Positions 29,040 to 37,616 of a stretch of 64,000 nucleotides of DNA are shown in pieces. Made by a program: the position numbers and the translations under genes. The first letter of the stretch is position 1. Every line of letters starts with the position of its first letter. The notes under the pieces were generated by a model, which made no database searches, was not told the origin of the DNA, and saw only the letters and a list, made by a program, of their open reading frames with translations. The DNA is taken from positions 343,009-407,008 of the forward strand of contig NZ_JARANV010000001.1 in NCBI RefSeq assembly GCF_029889845.1. The letters run 5' to 3'. The DNA comes from Halomonas sp. 25-S5 (GTDB lineage: Bacteria; Pseudomonadota; Gammaproteobacteria; Pseudomonadales; Halomonadaceae).

Positions 29040-29900
29040 TTAACCGCGATAGCCATAACGCTCCAGTGCCTCACCGATCAGGGATTCCAGGCGTTTCACC
29101 TCGCCCTCTTCCAGGGAGGCACGCCCCTTGCCGATGCTCTTGCTGGAGACACCGGCAACGGCGCGGCGCAGCTCCTCCTCGGGCACCTCAAGCTCGAGAA
29201 ACGCCAGCAGTCGCTTCAGCTGCGCCTCGGGGTCGCGCACGAAATCCTCATAGCGCACGCGGATCACCCGATCGGGCGGCATGTCAGTGAAAGCGGCCTC
29301 GGCATTCTCGACGCAGCGTTGCCACTGTAGCGCACAGACCTCATTCAGGCTGTGGCGCTCCAGAATCTCTGGCATGCCGTCGAGGGCCGGCCCCCAGAAC
29401 GCCAGGCGCTTCTCCCGGGAAAACAGCCGATAGACGCGGCTCCAGAGGTAGCGCGTGCCGTAATACGGCAGGTCCGTCAAGGGAACGAATCGCACCTTTT
29501 CCAGCAGGTACGGAATGTCCAGCTTCGCCTGCCAGCGCAGCTTGGCCGAGCCGGTGGTGTCGAGACCATCGCGGTAGATGTAGACATAGCGGGCATCCGG
29601 CACGGCGCGATCGACGAAGGGCACGCGCAGGCTGTTGGCACAGGTCTTCTCGACCACCGTATGCGCGTTGTATCGCTGCGCCACCCACTCGAACTGCTTG
29701 CGCATATAGCTCTGCACGGCAGGCGTGGCACGCTCAGCAGGGATCTCGTCGGAGGGATGGCGGACATTGCCATGGCGCCAGAGGTAATTGATCTCGTCAC
29801 ACGGCCAAGTGGCCACGCCTTCGAACTGGCAGAGCACGTCGCGCAGCATGTTGGTGCCGCTTCGCGGGGCACCGATGATGATCACGTTGTTGGGTGTCAC
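29040..29900 (-). CDS. PAPS-dependent sulfotransferase
   Basis: A 286-residue enzyme starting at GTG 29900, whose TGA-overlapping start (GTGA) couples it to the upstream GT4. The 5'-phosphosulfate loop is VIIIGAPRSGTNMLRDVLC (residues 5-23) and the 3'-phosphate-binding part is ARYVYIYRDGLDTTGSAKLR. The C-terminal VIRVRYEDFVRDPEAQLKRL is typical of carbohydrate sulfotransferases. It should sulfate the glycan of this operon using PAPS from CysD/CysNC. It differs from the sulfotransferase at 9829-10677 in family type, so the two probably have different acceptors. Confidence 0.87.
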   Translation of the reverse strand: MTPNNVIIIGAPRSGTNMLRDVLCQFEGVATWPCDEINYLWRHGNVRHPSDEIPAERATPAVQSYMRKQFEWVAQRYNAHTVVEKTCANSLRVPFVDRAVPDARYVYIYRDGLDTTGSAKLRWQAKLDIPYLLEKVRFVPLTDLPYYGTRYLWSRVYRLFSREKRLAFWGPALDGMPEILERHSLNEVCALQWQRCVENAEAAFTDMPPDRVIRVRYEDFVRDPEAQLKRLLAFLELEVPEEELRRAVAGVSSKSIGKGRASLEEGEVKRLESLIGEALERYGYRG

Positions 29901-31177
29901 TCCCTTTCCACCTCGCTTGATTGCAGCAATTCGACCCACTGCTTGAGTACCACATCCTCGGAAAAGGTGTCTTTTGCCTTTTCGCTGGCCCGACCGCGCA
30001 TGCCTGCGGCTTCAGAGCGGTCATCAGCCAGGCGCATCAGTAGCTCCGCCAGCGCTTTACTGTCATCGACCGGCACAGTGTGGCCATATCCACCCGCGAC
30101 CACATCAGACGCCAACTCACTCTCGGGCTCCACGGCCACGATCAAGGGGCACCCCTGCTCCAGATAGGTCATGGTCTTGCTGGGATAGGCATAGCGATAG
30201 ACTCCCGCCGCCAGGCTGACAAACCCCGCATCGGCCCGTTGCATGGCTGCCTTGGCAATTTCCACGGGCTGATGGCCGAGGAAGCGTACACGGGCCCCGA
30301 ACTCTGAGGCCTTGCGCTGCAGCGCCTCCTTGGCGACCCCCTCACCCATCAGCACGAACTCGATGTCATCACGACCCTTGAGCAGCCCCATGGCTTCCAC
30401 CACGCTATCGAGCCCCTGGAAGCGGCCAATGTTGCCGGCGAACAATACCCGGAAAGTCTCGTCGGACCATTCGAACGGGAGTTCGTCAGGCAGCACTTTT
30501 TCCGCGGGCAGGCTGAAGTTGTTGAGCACCTCAATGGACAATCGCTCGCCACCTCGCCGCTGCCGCAACGTCTTCTCCATGTCGCGGGACAGGACGACAA
30601 CCGGATCGGCCCGGCGGCAGCTCCAGTTATCGAGCCTGCTCAGCACGCCGTAGACCACAGGATGCGCGAACTCGCCCGATACCTTGCCCACCTCGGGGTG
30701 AATATCCATGCAGTGATAGATGAAGCGCGCCCCGGTCAGTTTCGCGGCCAGTGCAGCTGCAGCGCCACCCAGTACCGGCGGTGCCGTGGAGATCATGATC
30801 ACATCGGGTCGGCGCGTCATGGCGCGCCAGATCACGGCCCCCCCCAGGCGGATGGCGTTCACCACCCTCGTCAGGGGCCTGCCCGCCTCGGCAGGCAGGG
30901 ACAGGCGGGTGACGCTGACGCCATCGATGTCATCGCGGCGGGGTCGCTTGGCGATGTCCAACTCACCCTTGTAGGAGGGCTGGGAAGAGAGCACTTCCAC
31001 GTGGTGGCCTACATCACGCCAGCTCGCCACGATACGTCTCAGCATGGCGGCATAGGGCGGCGTGTCCGGCCAGTAGTAGCGGTGCACGGCCAGCACCCTG
31101 AGTGGCCTGCTCGTTGCCGTGGAATCAGTCAGTGACTGTGGGTTCGATTCAGCTCCAGTCATAACGACTGAACTCAT
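29897..31177 (-). CDS. Glycosyltransferase family 4 (WbuB-like)
   Basis: A 426-residue GT-B enzyme. The acceptor domain begins RVLAVHRYYWPDTPPYAAML after an N-terminal tail of about 25 residues. The donor domain includes FRVLFAGNIGRFQGLDSVVE and FVSLAAGVYRYAYPSKTMTY. This form is common among transferases that add FucNAc (WbuB-type), which fits the UDP-FucNAc genes directly upstream. The first start overlaps the wbjD end by 29 bp; a second ATG 15 bp on is possible. Confidence 0.87.
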   Translation of the reverse strand: MSSVVMTGAESNPQSLTDSTATSRPLRVLAVHRYYWPDTPPYAAMLRRIVASWRDVGHHVEVLSSQPSYKGELDIAKRPRRDDIDGVSVTRLSLPAEAGRPLTRVVNAIRLGGAVIWRAMTRRPDVIMISTAPPVLGGAAAALAAKLTGARFIYHCMDIHPEVGKVSGEFAHPVVYGVLSRLDNWSCRRADPVVVLSRDMEKTLRQRRGGERLSIEVLNNFSLPAEKVLPDELPFEWSDETFRVLFAGNIGRFQGLDSVVEAMGLLKGRDDIEFVLMGEGVAKEALQRKASEFGARVRFLGHQPVEIAKAAMQRADAGFVSLAAGVYRYAYPSKTMTYLEQGCPLIVAVEPESELASDVVAGGYGHTVPVDDSKALAELLMRLADDRSEAAGMRGRASEKAKDTFSEDVVLKQWVELLQSSEVERE

Positions 31178-32297
31178 CCATGTTGCGCCAGCGGTTGGCC
31201 AGCTTGGCCGTGCCGGTGATCAGGCGCACCACCCGCTCCGAGGTGTTGCGCACCTTGTACTCTTCCGGGATCTCGCGTTGCGTCCCCGAGAACACGTCTC
31301 GCGAGGCCGTGGCGATGCGCACACCGTCCACCAGCACCTCCTTGTCGAGCCCGGTCAGGGCGATGGCGCCGGTGTCCAGCGCCTCGGGCCTCTCGATGGA
31401 ACGACGCATGGTCACCGCCGGGAAACCCAGGATCGAGGCCTCTTCGCTGATGGTGCCGCTATCGGAGATGGCGCAGTGGGCGTGCATCTGCAAGTGATTG
31501 TAATCCAGGAAGCCGAACGGCTTGAGGAAGCGGATAGCGTCGCTGTCCTCCGCGAGCCCGAGCTTCTCCAGGCGGTTGCGCGTGCGCGGATGGGTCGAGA
31601 CCACCACCGGAAAGCCATAAACATCGTGCAGCGCCTGCAGCGCGGCGACCACCTCGCGCAGGTTGTCGCGGCTGTCGACGTTCTCCTCGCGATGCACGCT
31701 CACGATGAAATACTTGCCGCGCTCCAGGCCCAGCGTTTCAAGAACCGTGGACTGCTCGATTCGGGGCAGCATGTGCTCCAGCACCTCGCGCATGGGCGAG
31801 CCGGTCAGGTAGATGAAGCGATGGGAGAGGCCTTCGCTGATCAAGTGCCGCCGAGCATGTTCGGTATAGACCAGGTTGAAGTCGGCCAGGTGGTCAACCA
31901 TCTTGCGATTGATCTCTTCAGGCACGTTGGCGTCAAAGCAGCGATTCCCGGCCTCCATGTGGTAGGTGGGAATCTTCATCCGCTTGGACATCAGCGTGGC
32001 GATGGCACTGTTGGTGTCGCCCAGCACCAGCACCGCATCGGGCCGCTCCTCCAGCAGCACCGCCTCGGTCTTGATCAGGATCTCGCCCAGGCTGCGTCCC
32101 AGCGTGGAAGTGTCCACCTCGAGGAAGTGGTCAGGGCGCCGCACACCCAGCTCCTCGAAGAAGACATCGTTCAGCTCATAGTCGTAATTCTGCCCGGTGT
32201 GCACGATCTTGTGGTCCACCACCTGATCGAGAGCGGCCATAACGCGTGAGAGGCGAATGATCTCCGGGCGAGTGCCCAGAATGGTCATGACTTTCAT
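31149..32297 (-). CDS. wbjD: UDP-N-acetyl sugar 2-epimerase, WbjD/FnlC type
   Basis: A 382-residue enzyme of the WecB superfamily: MTILGTRPEIIRLSRVMAAL at the start, HMEAGNRCFDANVPEEINRK, and SDSGTISEEASILGFPAVTM near residue 275. The EAGNRCFDANVPEEINR form, rather than EAGLRT, is characteristic of the group that performs the last step to UDP-N-acetyl-L-fucosamine (2-epimerisation of UDP-N-acetyl-L-pneumosamine). The two preceding genes encode the other two enzymes, which fixes the assignment. ATG 32297 is preferred to the TTG just before it. Confidence 0.92.
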   Translation of the reverse strand: MKVMTILGTRPEIIRLSRVMAALDQVVDHKIVHTGQNYDYELNDVFFEELGVRRPDHFLEVDTSTLGRSLGEILIKTEAVLLEERPDAVLVLGDTNSAIATLMSKRMKIPTYHMEAGNRCFDANVPEEINRKMVDHLADFNLVYTEHARRHLISEGLSHRFIYLTGSPMREVLEHMLPRIEQSTVLETLGLERGKYFIVSVHREENVDSRDNLREVVAALQALHDVYGFPVVVSTHPRTRNRLEKLGLAEDSDAIRFLKPFGFLDYNHLQMHAHCAISDSGTISEEASILGFPAVTMRRSIERPEALDTGAIALTGLDKEVLVDGVRIATASRDVFSGTQREIPEEYKVRNTSERVVRLITGTAKLANRWRNMDEFSRYDWS

Positions 32298-32309
32298 CAA
32301 GAGGCTCGC

Positions 32310-33434
32310 TCAGTCGGAGGCATCAGGGTTCAGCACCGGCTCGAAGTAGGTGTCCGGATTTTCTGGGTCGAAGATCTCGTGGCTCCAGAACATTGTCAGC
32401 AGCTCTTCGTCACCGGTGTTGGTGATGCTGTGGGTGTGCAGGGTCGGCATGTCGACGTAGGACGGCGCATCGCCGCTGACGTGGAACTCCTGGACATGGT
32501 CATCCAGCAGGCGCCGGATACGGATTACTGCCTGGCCCTTGACCACCAGGAAGCGCTCGACCTTGTTGAAGTGGTAGTGGTTGCCGCGGGTGATGCCCGG
32601 CCTGGTGGTGGAGAGAAACGCCTGGCCACCGTTGCGGTTCTTGACACCCTCGAACAGGGCCCCGCGGTCGTCGCTGTGAAGCTTCAGCGCCTTGGGGTAG
32701 TAGCCGGGGTACAGGAAGGAGCGCAGCGTATTGAACAGCTGCAGGTCGAAGGCGTCACGCAGATCCGGGATCACGTCGCCGGTATAGCTGCGATGCATGT
32801 CGACCAGCTTGCCCGCCGCCGCGGCGACGCTCATCAAGCGCCCCTGCAAGCGCAGCTCACCGCTCTGGCCACGCTCGAAGGCTGCCACGGTGGCCACTGC
32901 GATATCCTGGGCATGCAGTAACTCCAGCTGTCCGCCACCATTGATGGCCAGCTCCTCACCTTGGGCAAGCTGATGGCAGAAGGTATGAATCGCCGAGTTG
33001 TAGTGGGGGCGCCCTCGCTCGCCGAACACATGGGGCAGCACCAGCTCAGTGTAACGGCCACCCGCACGTTCAGACCAATCGGCAAACACTTGGTGGGCCG
33101 CCAGCTTGCCACGCCCATAGGGCACATCACGGTTGCGCTGAACGCTGTTGGCATAGAACAGATGCGGCGAGGCGGCAACGCCCTGCAAGGCTTGCGTCAA
33201 CCGCTCGGCCAGCTCACGATTGCCGTACTCTACCCTCTCGTCGCTGTCGCGGTTGATGCCGGCACAATGAATCACCCACTCGGCATCTCTCAAGGCATCG
33301 GCCAGCGTCGCATCATCATTGAAAGCATGCCGATCCAGCAGCACCAACTCGTCCCGATAGGCTTCTCGAGCGCGCAGATGTAGATGAATATGCCGGCCCA
33401 GCAGTCCGTTGGCTCCGGTGATGACGATCTTCAT
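32310..33434 (-). CDS. wbjC: UDP-FucNAc pathway reductase, WbjC/FnlB type
   Basis: A 374-residue two-part protein. The N-terminal half is an SDR reductase (MKIVITGANGLLGRHIHLHL, YANSVQRN and YGRGKLAAHQVF). The C-terminal half is a cupin (GNHYHFNKVERFLVVKGQAV, then DMPTLHTHSITNTGDEELLT). That SDR-cupin fusion is the WbjC/FnlB/Cap5F architecture, which epimerises and reduces the 4-keto intermediate to UDP-N-acetyl-L-pneumosamine. GGAG stands seven bases before ATG 33434. Ends 12 bp before wbjD. Confidence 0.94.
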   Translation of the reverse strand: MKIVITGANGLLGRHIHLHLRAREAYRDELVLLDRHAFNDDATLADALRDAEWVIHCAGINRDSDERVEYGNRELAERLTQALQGVAASPHLFYANSVQRNRDVPYGRGKLAAHQVFADWSERAGGRYTELVLPHVFGERGRPHYNSAIHTFCHQLAQGEELAINGGGQLELLHAQDIAVATVAAFERGQSGELRLQGRLMSVAAAAGKLVDMHRSYTGDVIPDLRDAFDLQLFNTLRSFLYPGYYPKALKLHSDDRGALFEGVKNRNGGQAFLSTTRPGITRGNHYHFNKVERFLVVKGQAVIRIRRLLDDHVQEFHVSGDAPSYVDMPTLHTHSITNTGDEELLTMFWSHEIFDPENPDTYFEPVLNPDASD

Positions 33435-33463
33435 TGAGTCTCCAGATAGGTTGGCGGGCAGAA

Positions 33464-34477
33464 TCAAGCCTCGAGCGCGTCTCGAACGTCGGGCAGCGTC
33501 AGCAGCAGCTCCTTGAGCTCCGGCTTGTTGAGCTGATAGGTGTTGTGGGAGTGGTAATCCTCGGCAGCGGCCTCTTCCACGTCACCCTCGGTGAAGTACT
33601 TGCCGTAGTTGAGGTCGCGGTCGTCGAAGCTCACACGATAGTAATCGCCCATGTCCTCGGAGCGGCGTAGCTCTTCACGGCTGGCCAGGGTCTCGTAGAG
33701 CTTCTCGCCGTGGCGCATGCCGATGACGCGCAACTCGTTATCGGCGTCGAACATCTCTAGAAGCGTCTCGGCCAGCAGTTTGACCGTACAGGCCGGCGCC
33801 TTCTTGATGAAGATGTCACCCTGATGCGCATTCTCGAAGGCGAAGTTGACCAGCTCGATGGCATCCGGCAGCGAGAGCATGAAGCGCGTCATGCTGGCCT
33901 CGGTGATGGTCAGCGGCTTGCCTTCCTGGATCTGCTTGATGAAGAGCGGGATGACCGAGCCTCGGGAGCACATCACGTTACCGTAGCGCACGCAGGAGAC
34001 GGTAGTTTCGCCTTCCCCCAGCTGCCGACTGGCTGCCTGGGCCGTCTTCTCCATCAGCGCCTTGGACATGCCCATGGCATTGACCGGCATCACCGCCTTG
34101 TCCGTGCTCAGGCAGACCACGCTTTTGACGCCCGTCTCCACCGCCGAATCGATGACGTTCTGGCTGCCCAGGATATTGGTCTTCACCGCCTCCAGCGGGA
34201 AAAACTCGCACGACGGCACCTGCTTCAGCGCCGCCGCGTGGAACACCAGATCCACCCCGCGCATGGCCTTGTCGACCGACTGCCGATCGCGAACGTCTCC
34301 GATATAGAACTTCAGTTCGGGGCGCCCACAGGCAATACGCATCTCCTCCTGCTTCGCCTCGTCGCGGCTGAGAATACGAACTTCTTTATAGCCATGATCC
34401 AATAGGTAATTGGCCATGGTCTTTCCAAAGGAACCAGTTCCTCCAGTAATTAATACAGCCACCCCTTTCATACTCAT
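33464..34477 (-). CDS. wbjB: UDP-GlcNAc 4,6-dehydratase/5-epimerase, WbjB/FnlA type
   Basis: A 337-residue soluble SDR enzyme: VAVLITGGTGSFGKTMANYL at the start, VFHAAALKQVPSCEFFPLEA and CLSTDKAVMPVNAMGMSKAL at the active site (Lys instead of Tyr, as in FlaA1-type dehydratases). It starts UDP-N-acetyl-L-fucosamine synthesis from UDP-GlcNAc. Start could be GTG 34489, ATG 34477 or ATG 34471; ATG 34477 is chosen without a strong ribosome-binding site. It is the first gene after a 640-bp AT-rich gap holding a MITE-like element, so it may have its own promoter. Confidence 0.94.
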   Translation of the reverse strand: MSMKGVAVLITGGTGSFGKTMANYLLDHGYKEVRILSRDEAKQEEMRIACGRPELKFYIGDVRDRQSVDKAMRGVDLVFHAAALKQVPSCEFFPLEAVKTNILGSQNVIDSAVETGVKSVVCLSTDKAVMPVNAMGMSKALMEKTAQAASRQLGEGETTVSCVRYGNVMCSRGSVIPLFIKQIQEGKPLTITEASMTRFMLSLPDAIELVNFAFENAHQGDIFIKKAPACTVKLLAETLLEMFDADNELRVIGMRHGEKLYETLASREELRRSEDMGDYYRVSFDDRDLNYGKYFTEGDVEEAAAEDYHSHNTYQLNKPELKELLLTLPDVRDALEA

Positions 34478-34600
34478 ATCTTTAATCACAAAAAAATCCC
34501 CAATCGAAAAAGAAACTTAAATAGGCAGTTGTCGAATGAAAAAACTATCTGCAACATACTGCTTCCTCCATGCAGCATAGCGCGCAGACGAAAATTATCA

Positions 34601-34871
34601 AAGTGGGGTGGTCGGTTTGCTCCTCCACCCCCTATATCTTGTGGTCATCAGTCGTAGCCATGGATACTTGCGCTTCCGCCACGGGCCCGGTGACAATGGT
34701 TTTTTTGAACAGCCGATGGAATACGAGGCCGCGGCTGGCCGAGGGGTATCGGTTGAACTGGGAAAGTGAATTCCTCCAGGTATGCCTGTACGCCCGGTCG
34801 GCGTGGTGGCATCGAATGAAGAATCCACCACTACATATTGTAAGAGGAGGAGCAAACCGACCACCCCGCTT
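34601..34871. mobile_element. 271-bp MITE-like element with 24-26-bp inverted repeats
   Basis: Terminal repeats GTGGGGTGGTCGGTTTGCTC-CTCC (34603-34626) and their complement (34846-34869) match at all but one position. The flanks carry an 8-bp direct repeat TTATCAAA (34595-34602 and 34870-34877), consistent with a target duplication. The interior is about 220 bp. Open frames across it show no transposase signature that I recognise. An 8-bp duplication fits several IS families, so the autonomous parent cannot be named. Confidence 0.8.
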
Positions 34872-34894
34872 ATCAAATAATCAACATAAGTTTT

Positions 34895-35093
34895 CCTGAT
34901 TACGCATGATGCTCAGCTACGCTACGAAAGCCATCGAGAAACCCCTTAATTTTCATAATGATATGCGCGTCACTACATTCAGGACGCCAGCCGGAGTCAA
35001 AATTCACGATGGGGAGATTTCTCCGCAAGAGATTGAATCGTAGGTACTTAACGACAGATCCTTCACTGCGGCTGAGTCTAGTGCGTAATCAGG
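34895..35093. repeat. 12-bp inverted repeat bounding about 200 bp
   Basis: CCTGATTACGCA at 34895-34906 is perfectly repeated in inverse at 35082-35093. The interior contains a 45-codon open frame (34906-35043) with no recognisable family. This fills the rest of the gap between wbjB and the polymerase gene, and may be a second small element or a decayed gene. Confidence 0.45.
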
Positions 35094-35130
35094 TAAGTTT
35101 TATTTCCTAAAACCTGATGACAAGAAACAA

Positions 35131-36288
35131 CTAACGATAAAGGTTTTTAAACGACTCCATGAAAAGTTGACTCCGCTTTTGACCATCAATTTTATTTCCT
35201 GTTAGCTTCACAAGCATCGCATTCTGATACGGAACAAATACGATCACACTAGGATAACTAAGAAAAAAAACCATTTGATAAGCCAGCCCAAAAGAAAAAA
35301 CAACTGGCACAACAAAGAATTTTACATCAACTCGCAAAGTGGCAATATAGATGCCATAAAGCAGCATTAACTCATAAAATATACGATCACGAAGGACCGT
35401 AAAAAAACCACTTGCCACTGCGAGAGCAGAAAAAACAACAATAAAGTTACGCAACGTTGTCACCCTATTATCGCAGATGGGTTGCGACCCTTTCATCATA
35501 GAGGCATGCAAACCTATCAAAAAAGCAAATAGCATCAAAGCAAGTGATTTTAACCCTAATCCAGAGGAAATCGCAACATCCTTATAATAACTAATCTTAG
35601 ATCCCACAGCCGGAGGAAAGTAAGTGTTAAGCTCAAGAACTGCCAATAAAGCAGCATAGAAAAGTAAAGCAGCAAAAATCAGGAAAAACGCGCTTACAAC
35701 TCGTCTATTATTCATAACAAACCAGTTCACAACCAAAACCCCAACATAGATAATTGCACTTGTGTGCGCAAGAATTGCAAGCAAACAAAAAACAATAGAG
35801 GGGAGCCGCCTCCCGCTAATATAATACATTAGTGCGATATTGAAAAAACTAATAGCTAAAGATTGACGAACAGTAGAAAATGCCACAGGGAGTAAAAAAA
35901 AGGACAGGAAGAGAGAAAGAGAAAGAGCAAGAGCCTTGTGAGACACATGAATCGCAGAGGCGAGCTTAACAAAAGAATAAAGCAAAAAAACTGTAAATAT
36001 AGCTTGGACATATTCATATGATGGCAATATCTGTGCCAAAGCACCAAAAAAAACGAGAAAGCCTAACTCCTGATTATGTGTATGGTATATACTCATAACA
36101 TCCGAAACTTGAAAACTTTCTTGAAAGCGACTGAATATATCCTTATAGACAGGCCAATCAAATCCAGTCTCAAAACGGAGTCCGACAAAAAGAAAAATAC
36201 AGAAAAGAAAAACCCAGAGATCAATCTTTCTTTTTACAAACAGTGATGCTAGTATGCTAAAGACCCAAAAACACACATAGATAATCAT
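35131..36288 (-). CDS. EpsG-like polysaccharide polymerase (Wzy candidate)
   Basis: A 385-residue membrane protein with about ten helices. The segments VGLRFETGFDWPVYKDIFSR and YHTHNQELGFLVFFGALAQI in the first 100 residues match the EpsG family, in which an Arg-containing R.etGfDw..Y motif follows helix 2. It most likely polymerises the repeat unit made by this operon. Its base composition is far lower in GC than the flanks and shared with the next two genes, which marks the three as an imported cassette. Its stop lies beyond a coupled overlap with the flippase gene (ATGA-type, four bases). Confidence 0.82.
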   Translation of the reverse strand: MIIYVCFWVFSILASLFVKRKIDLWVFLFCIFLFVGLRFETGFDWPVYKDIFSRFQESFQVSDVMSIYHTHNQELGFLVFFGALAQILPSYEYVQAIFTVFLLYSFVKLASAIHVSHKALALSLSLFLSFFLLPVAFSTVRQSLAISFFNIALMYYISGRRLPSIVFCLLAILAHTSAIIYVGVLVVNWFVMNNRRVVSAFFLIFAALLFYAALLAVLELNTYFPPAVGSKISYYKDVAISSGLGLKSLALMLFAFLIGLHASMMKGSQPICDNRVTTLRNFIVVFSALAVASGFFTVLRDRIFYELMLLYGIYIATLRVDVKFFVVPVVFSFGLAYQMVFFLSYPSVIVFVPYQNAMLVKLTGNKIDGQKRSQLFMESFKNLYR

Positions 36289-37583
36289 TTGTTATCCGGA
36301 ATTGTTTTAATGTAGCGAATAGTCAGTAAAATCATTCTTGGCATGATGATAACCCCATAAAAAAAAGCTGTTACCCAAGGCATATACCATGCGACTTGTG
36401 GACCCACAATTAACATTTTGGTTGTAGCAGTGGCAGCCACAAAGGCTGCCCAAGGTAAAATTTGCTCACGCGCCATGCCTGCCGCATTTAAAACCATATT
36501 AAAGGGTGATGTGACAGCAACTAAACCTGCAACCATGACCATTCCCATCAAGATGGCTTTTTGGTCAGTGAATGAGCGCCCCATCCACAGCCCAATAATC
36601 TGGTCTGCAAACACAACTATGCCAGAGCCAACTGCAATAATGACCAGAGATCCCAACGAACTCGTTCGAAATAACATTTTAGCCAGCCAATCCCTATCTC
36701 TGCGCGCGATAGCATCACCGAATAGAGACCACAGCGGCATAAACATTGTAAAAACAATCAACATTAACATTGCACCAAGTTTAGCAGGAACACCAAACTC
36801 AGCCACTATCGTAGGTCCGGCACCCGCCGCGATGACCAAATTATCGAGATTCATCCCAATAGCAGTTAAAATCGAAACAGAGAAGAACGCGCCCCCTAGT
36901 CCTAATAATTTCTGCATTGACCGAAAACCTAGCAAGTCGAAAGCAGGACGAGTTTTTGCGTTCATCAAGAAATAGACAATAGTCCAAATTAACTGTACTG
37001 ACGGTACCGCCATTGTGTATAAAGCAATGACGACTATAGGACCAAGCCCCATTGCAATTCCAGCCAAGCTAAGAATCAACGCTGCGAGCGGGGCGGATGA
37101 TTGCAAAAATGCCAAATAAACGTAAGCATGGCGCGCTTGCAGCAAGCGCATTATAACACTGGTCGGGAAGGTAATAAATAATGAAATTAGAACTAAGGCA
37201 ATGATGTTCGCTTGTTGAAAACAGCTAGAACCTTCCGCGCAAAAAAACCAAGCTATTACCACTCCGACTAGAACAAATATTATTAAAAAAAAACTAATGC
37301 TTGCCAAAAGCACGTAGGACTGACCTAGAATAGAGCGTGCATTCGCGCAGTCATCACTTCCTAAAGCCCTAGAAAGACGAGTAAGGACAGCATTTCCTAT
37401 CCCAAAGTCTAAAAAGGTTGCCATTGCTGACACTGACACTGCTGTGAGCCAAATGCCAAAAAGCGACTCACCAAGATGGTTAAACATGGCTGGCATGACT
37501 ATCAGTGGCGTTAGAAATGCCACGCCACGCGCTAAAAGGCCCGACGTGATAGCCACGATTAAAGTTCTTGTACGAGGGGTCAT
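36285..37583 (-). CDS. Polysaccharide flippase (Wzx), low-GC cassette
   Basis: A 432-residue protein with 12 predicted helices. The start, TLIVAITSGLLARGVAFLTP followed by LIVMPAMFNHLGESLFGIWL, is the common opening of MOP-superfamily Wzx proteins. It shares low GC and tight coupling with the polymerase and GT4 around it and probably co-evolved with them. The operon thus holds two flippases (the other at 24927-26279), implying two repeat-unit pathways or replacement in progress. Confidence 0.85.
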   Translation of the reverse strand: MTPRTRTLIVAITSGLLARGVAFLTPLIVMPAMFNHLGESLFGIWLTAVSVSAMATFLDFGIGNAVLTRLSRALGSDDCANARSILGQSYVLLASISFFLIIFVLVGVVIAWFFCAEGSSCFQQANIIALVLISLFITFPTSVIMRLLQARHAYVYLAFLQSSAPLAALILSLAGIAMGLGPIVVIALYTMAVPSVQLIWTIVYFLMNAKTRPAFDLLGFRSMQKLLGLGGAFFSVSILTAIGMNLDNLVIAAGAGPTIVAEFGVPAKLGAMLMLIVFTMFMPLWSLFGDAIARRDRDWLAKMLFRTSSLGSLVIIAVGSGIVVFADQIIGLWMGRSFTDQKAILMGMVMVAGLVAVTSPFNMVLNAAGMAREQILPWAAFVAATATTKMLIVGPQVAWYMPWVTAFFYGVIIMPRMILLTIRYIKTIPDNK

Positions 37584-37616
37584 TAGAAGCCCAAAAGAGG
37601 AAACTAAAACAGTAGA

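Noticed and set aside
34598..34876. A 92-codon frame spanning the MITE-like element
   Set aside because: It merely reads through the element including both terminal repeats, and shows no transposase motif.
34906..35043. A 45-codon plus-strand frame between the MITE and the polymerase gene
   Set aside because: No ribosome-binding site, no recognised family, and it lies inside a 12-bp inverted repeat. Mentioned only as part of that repeat.
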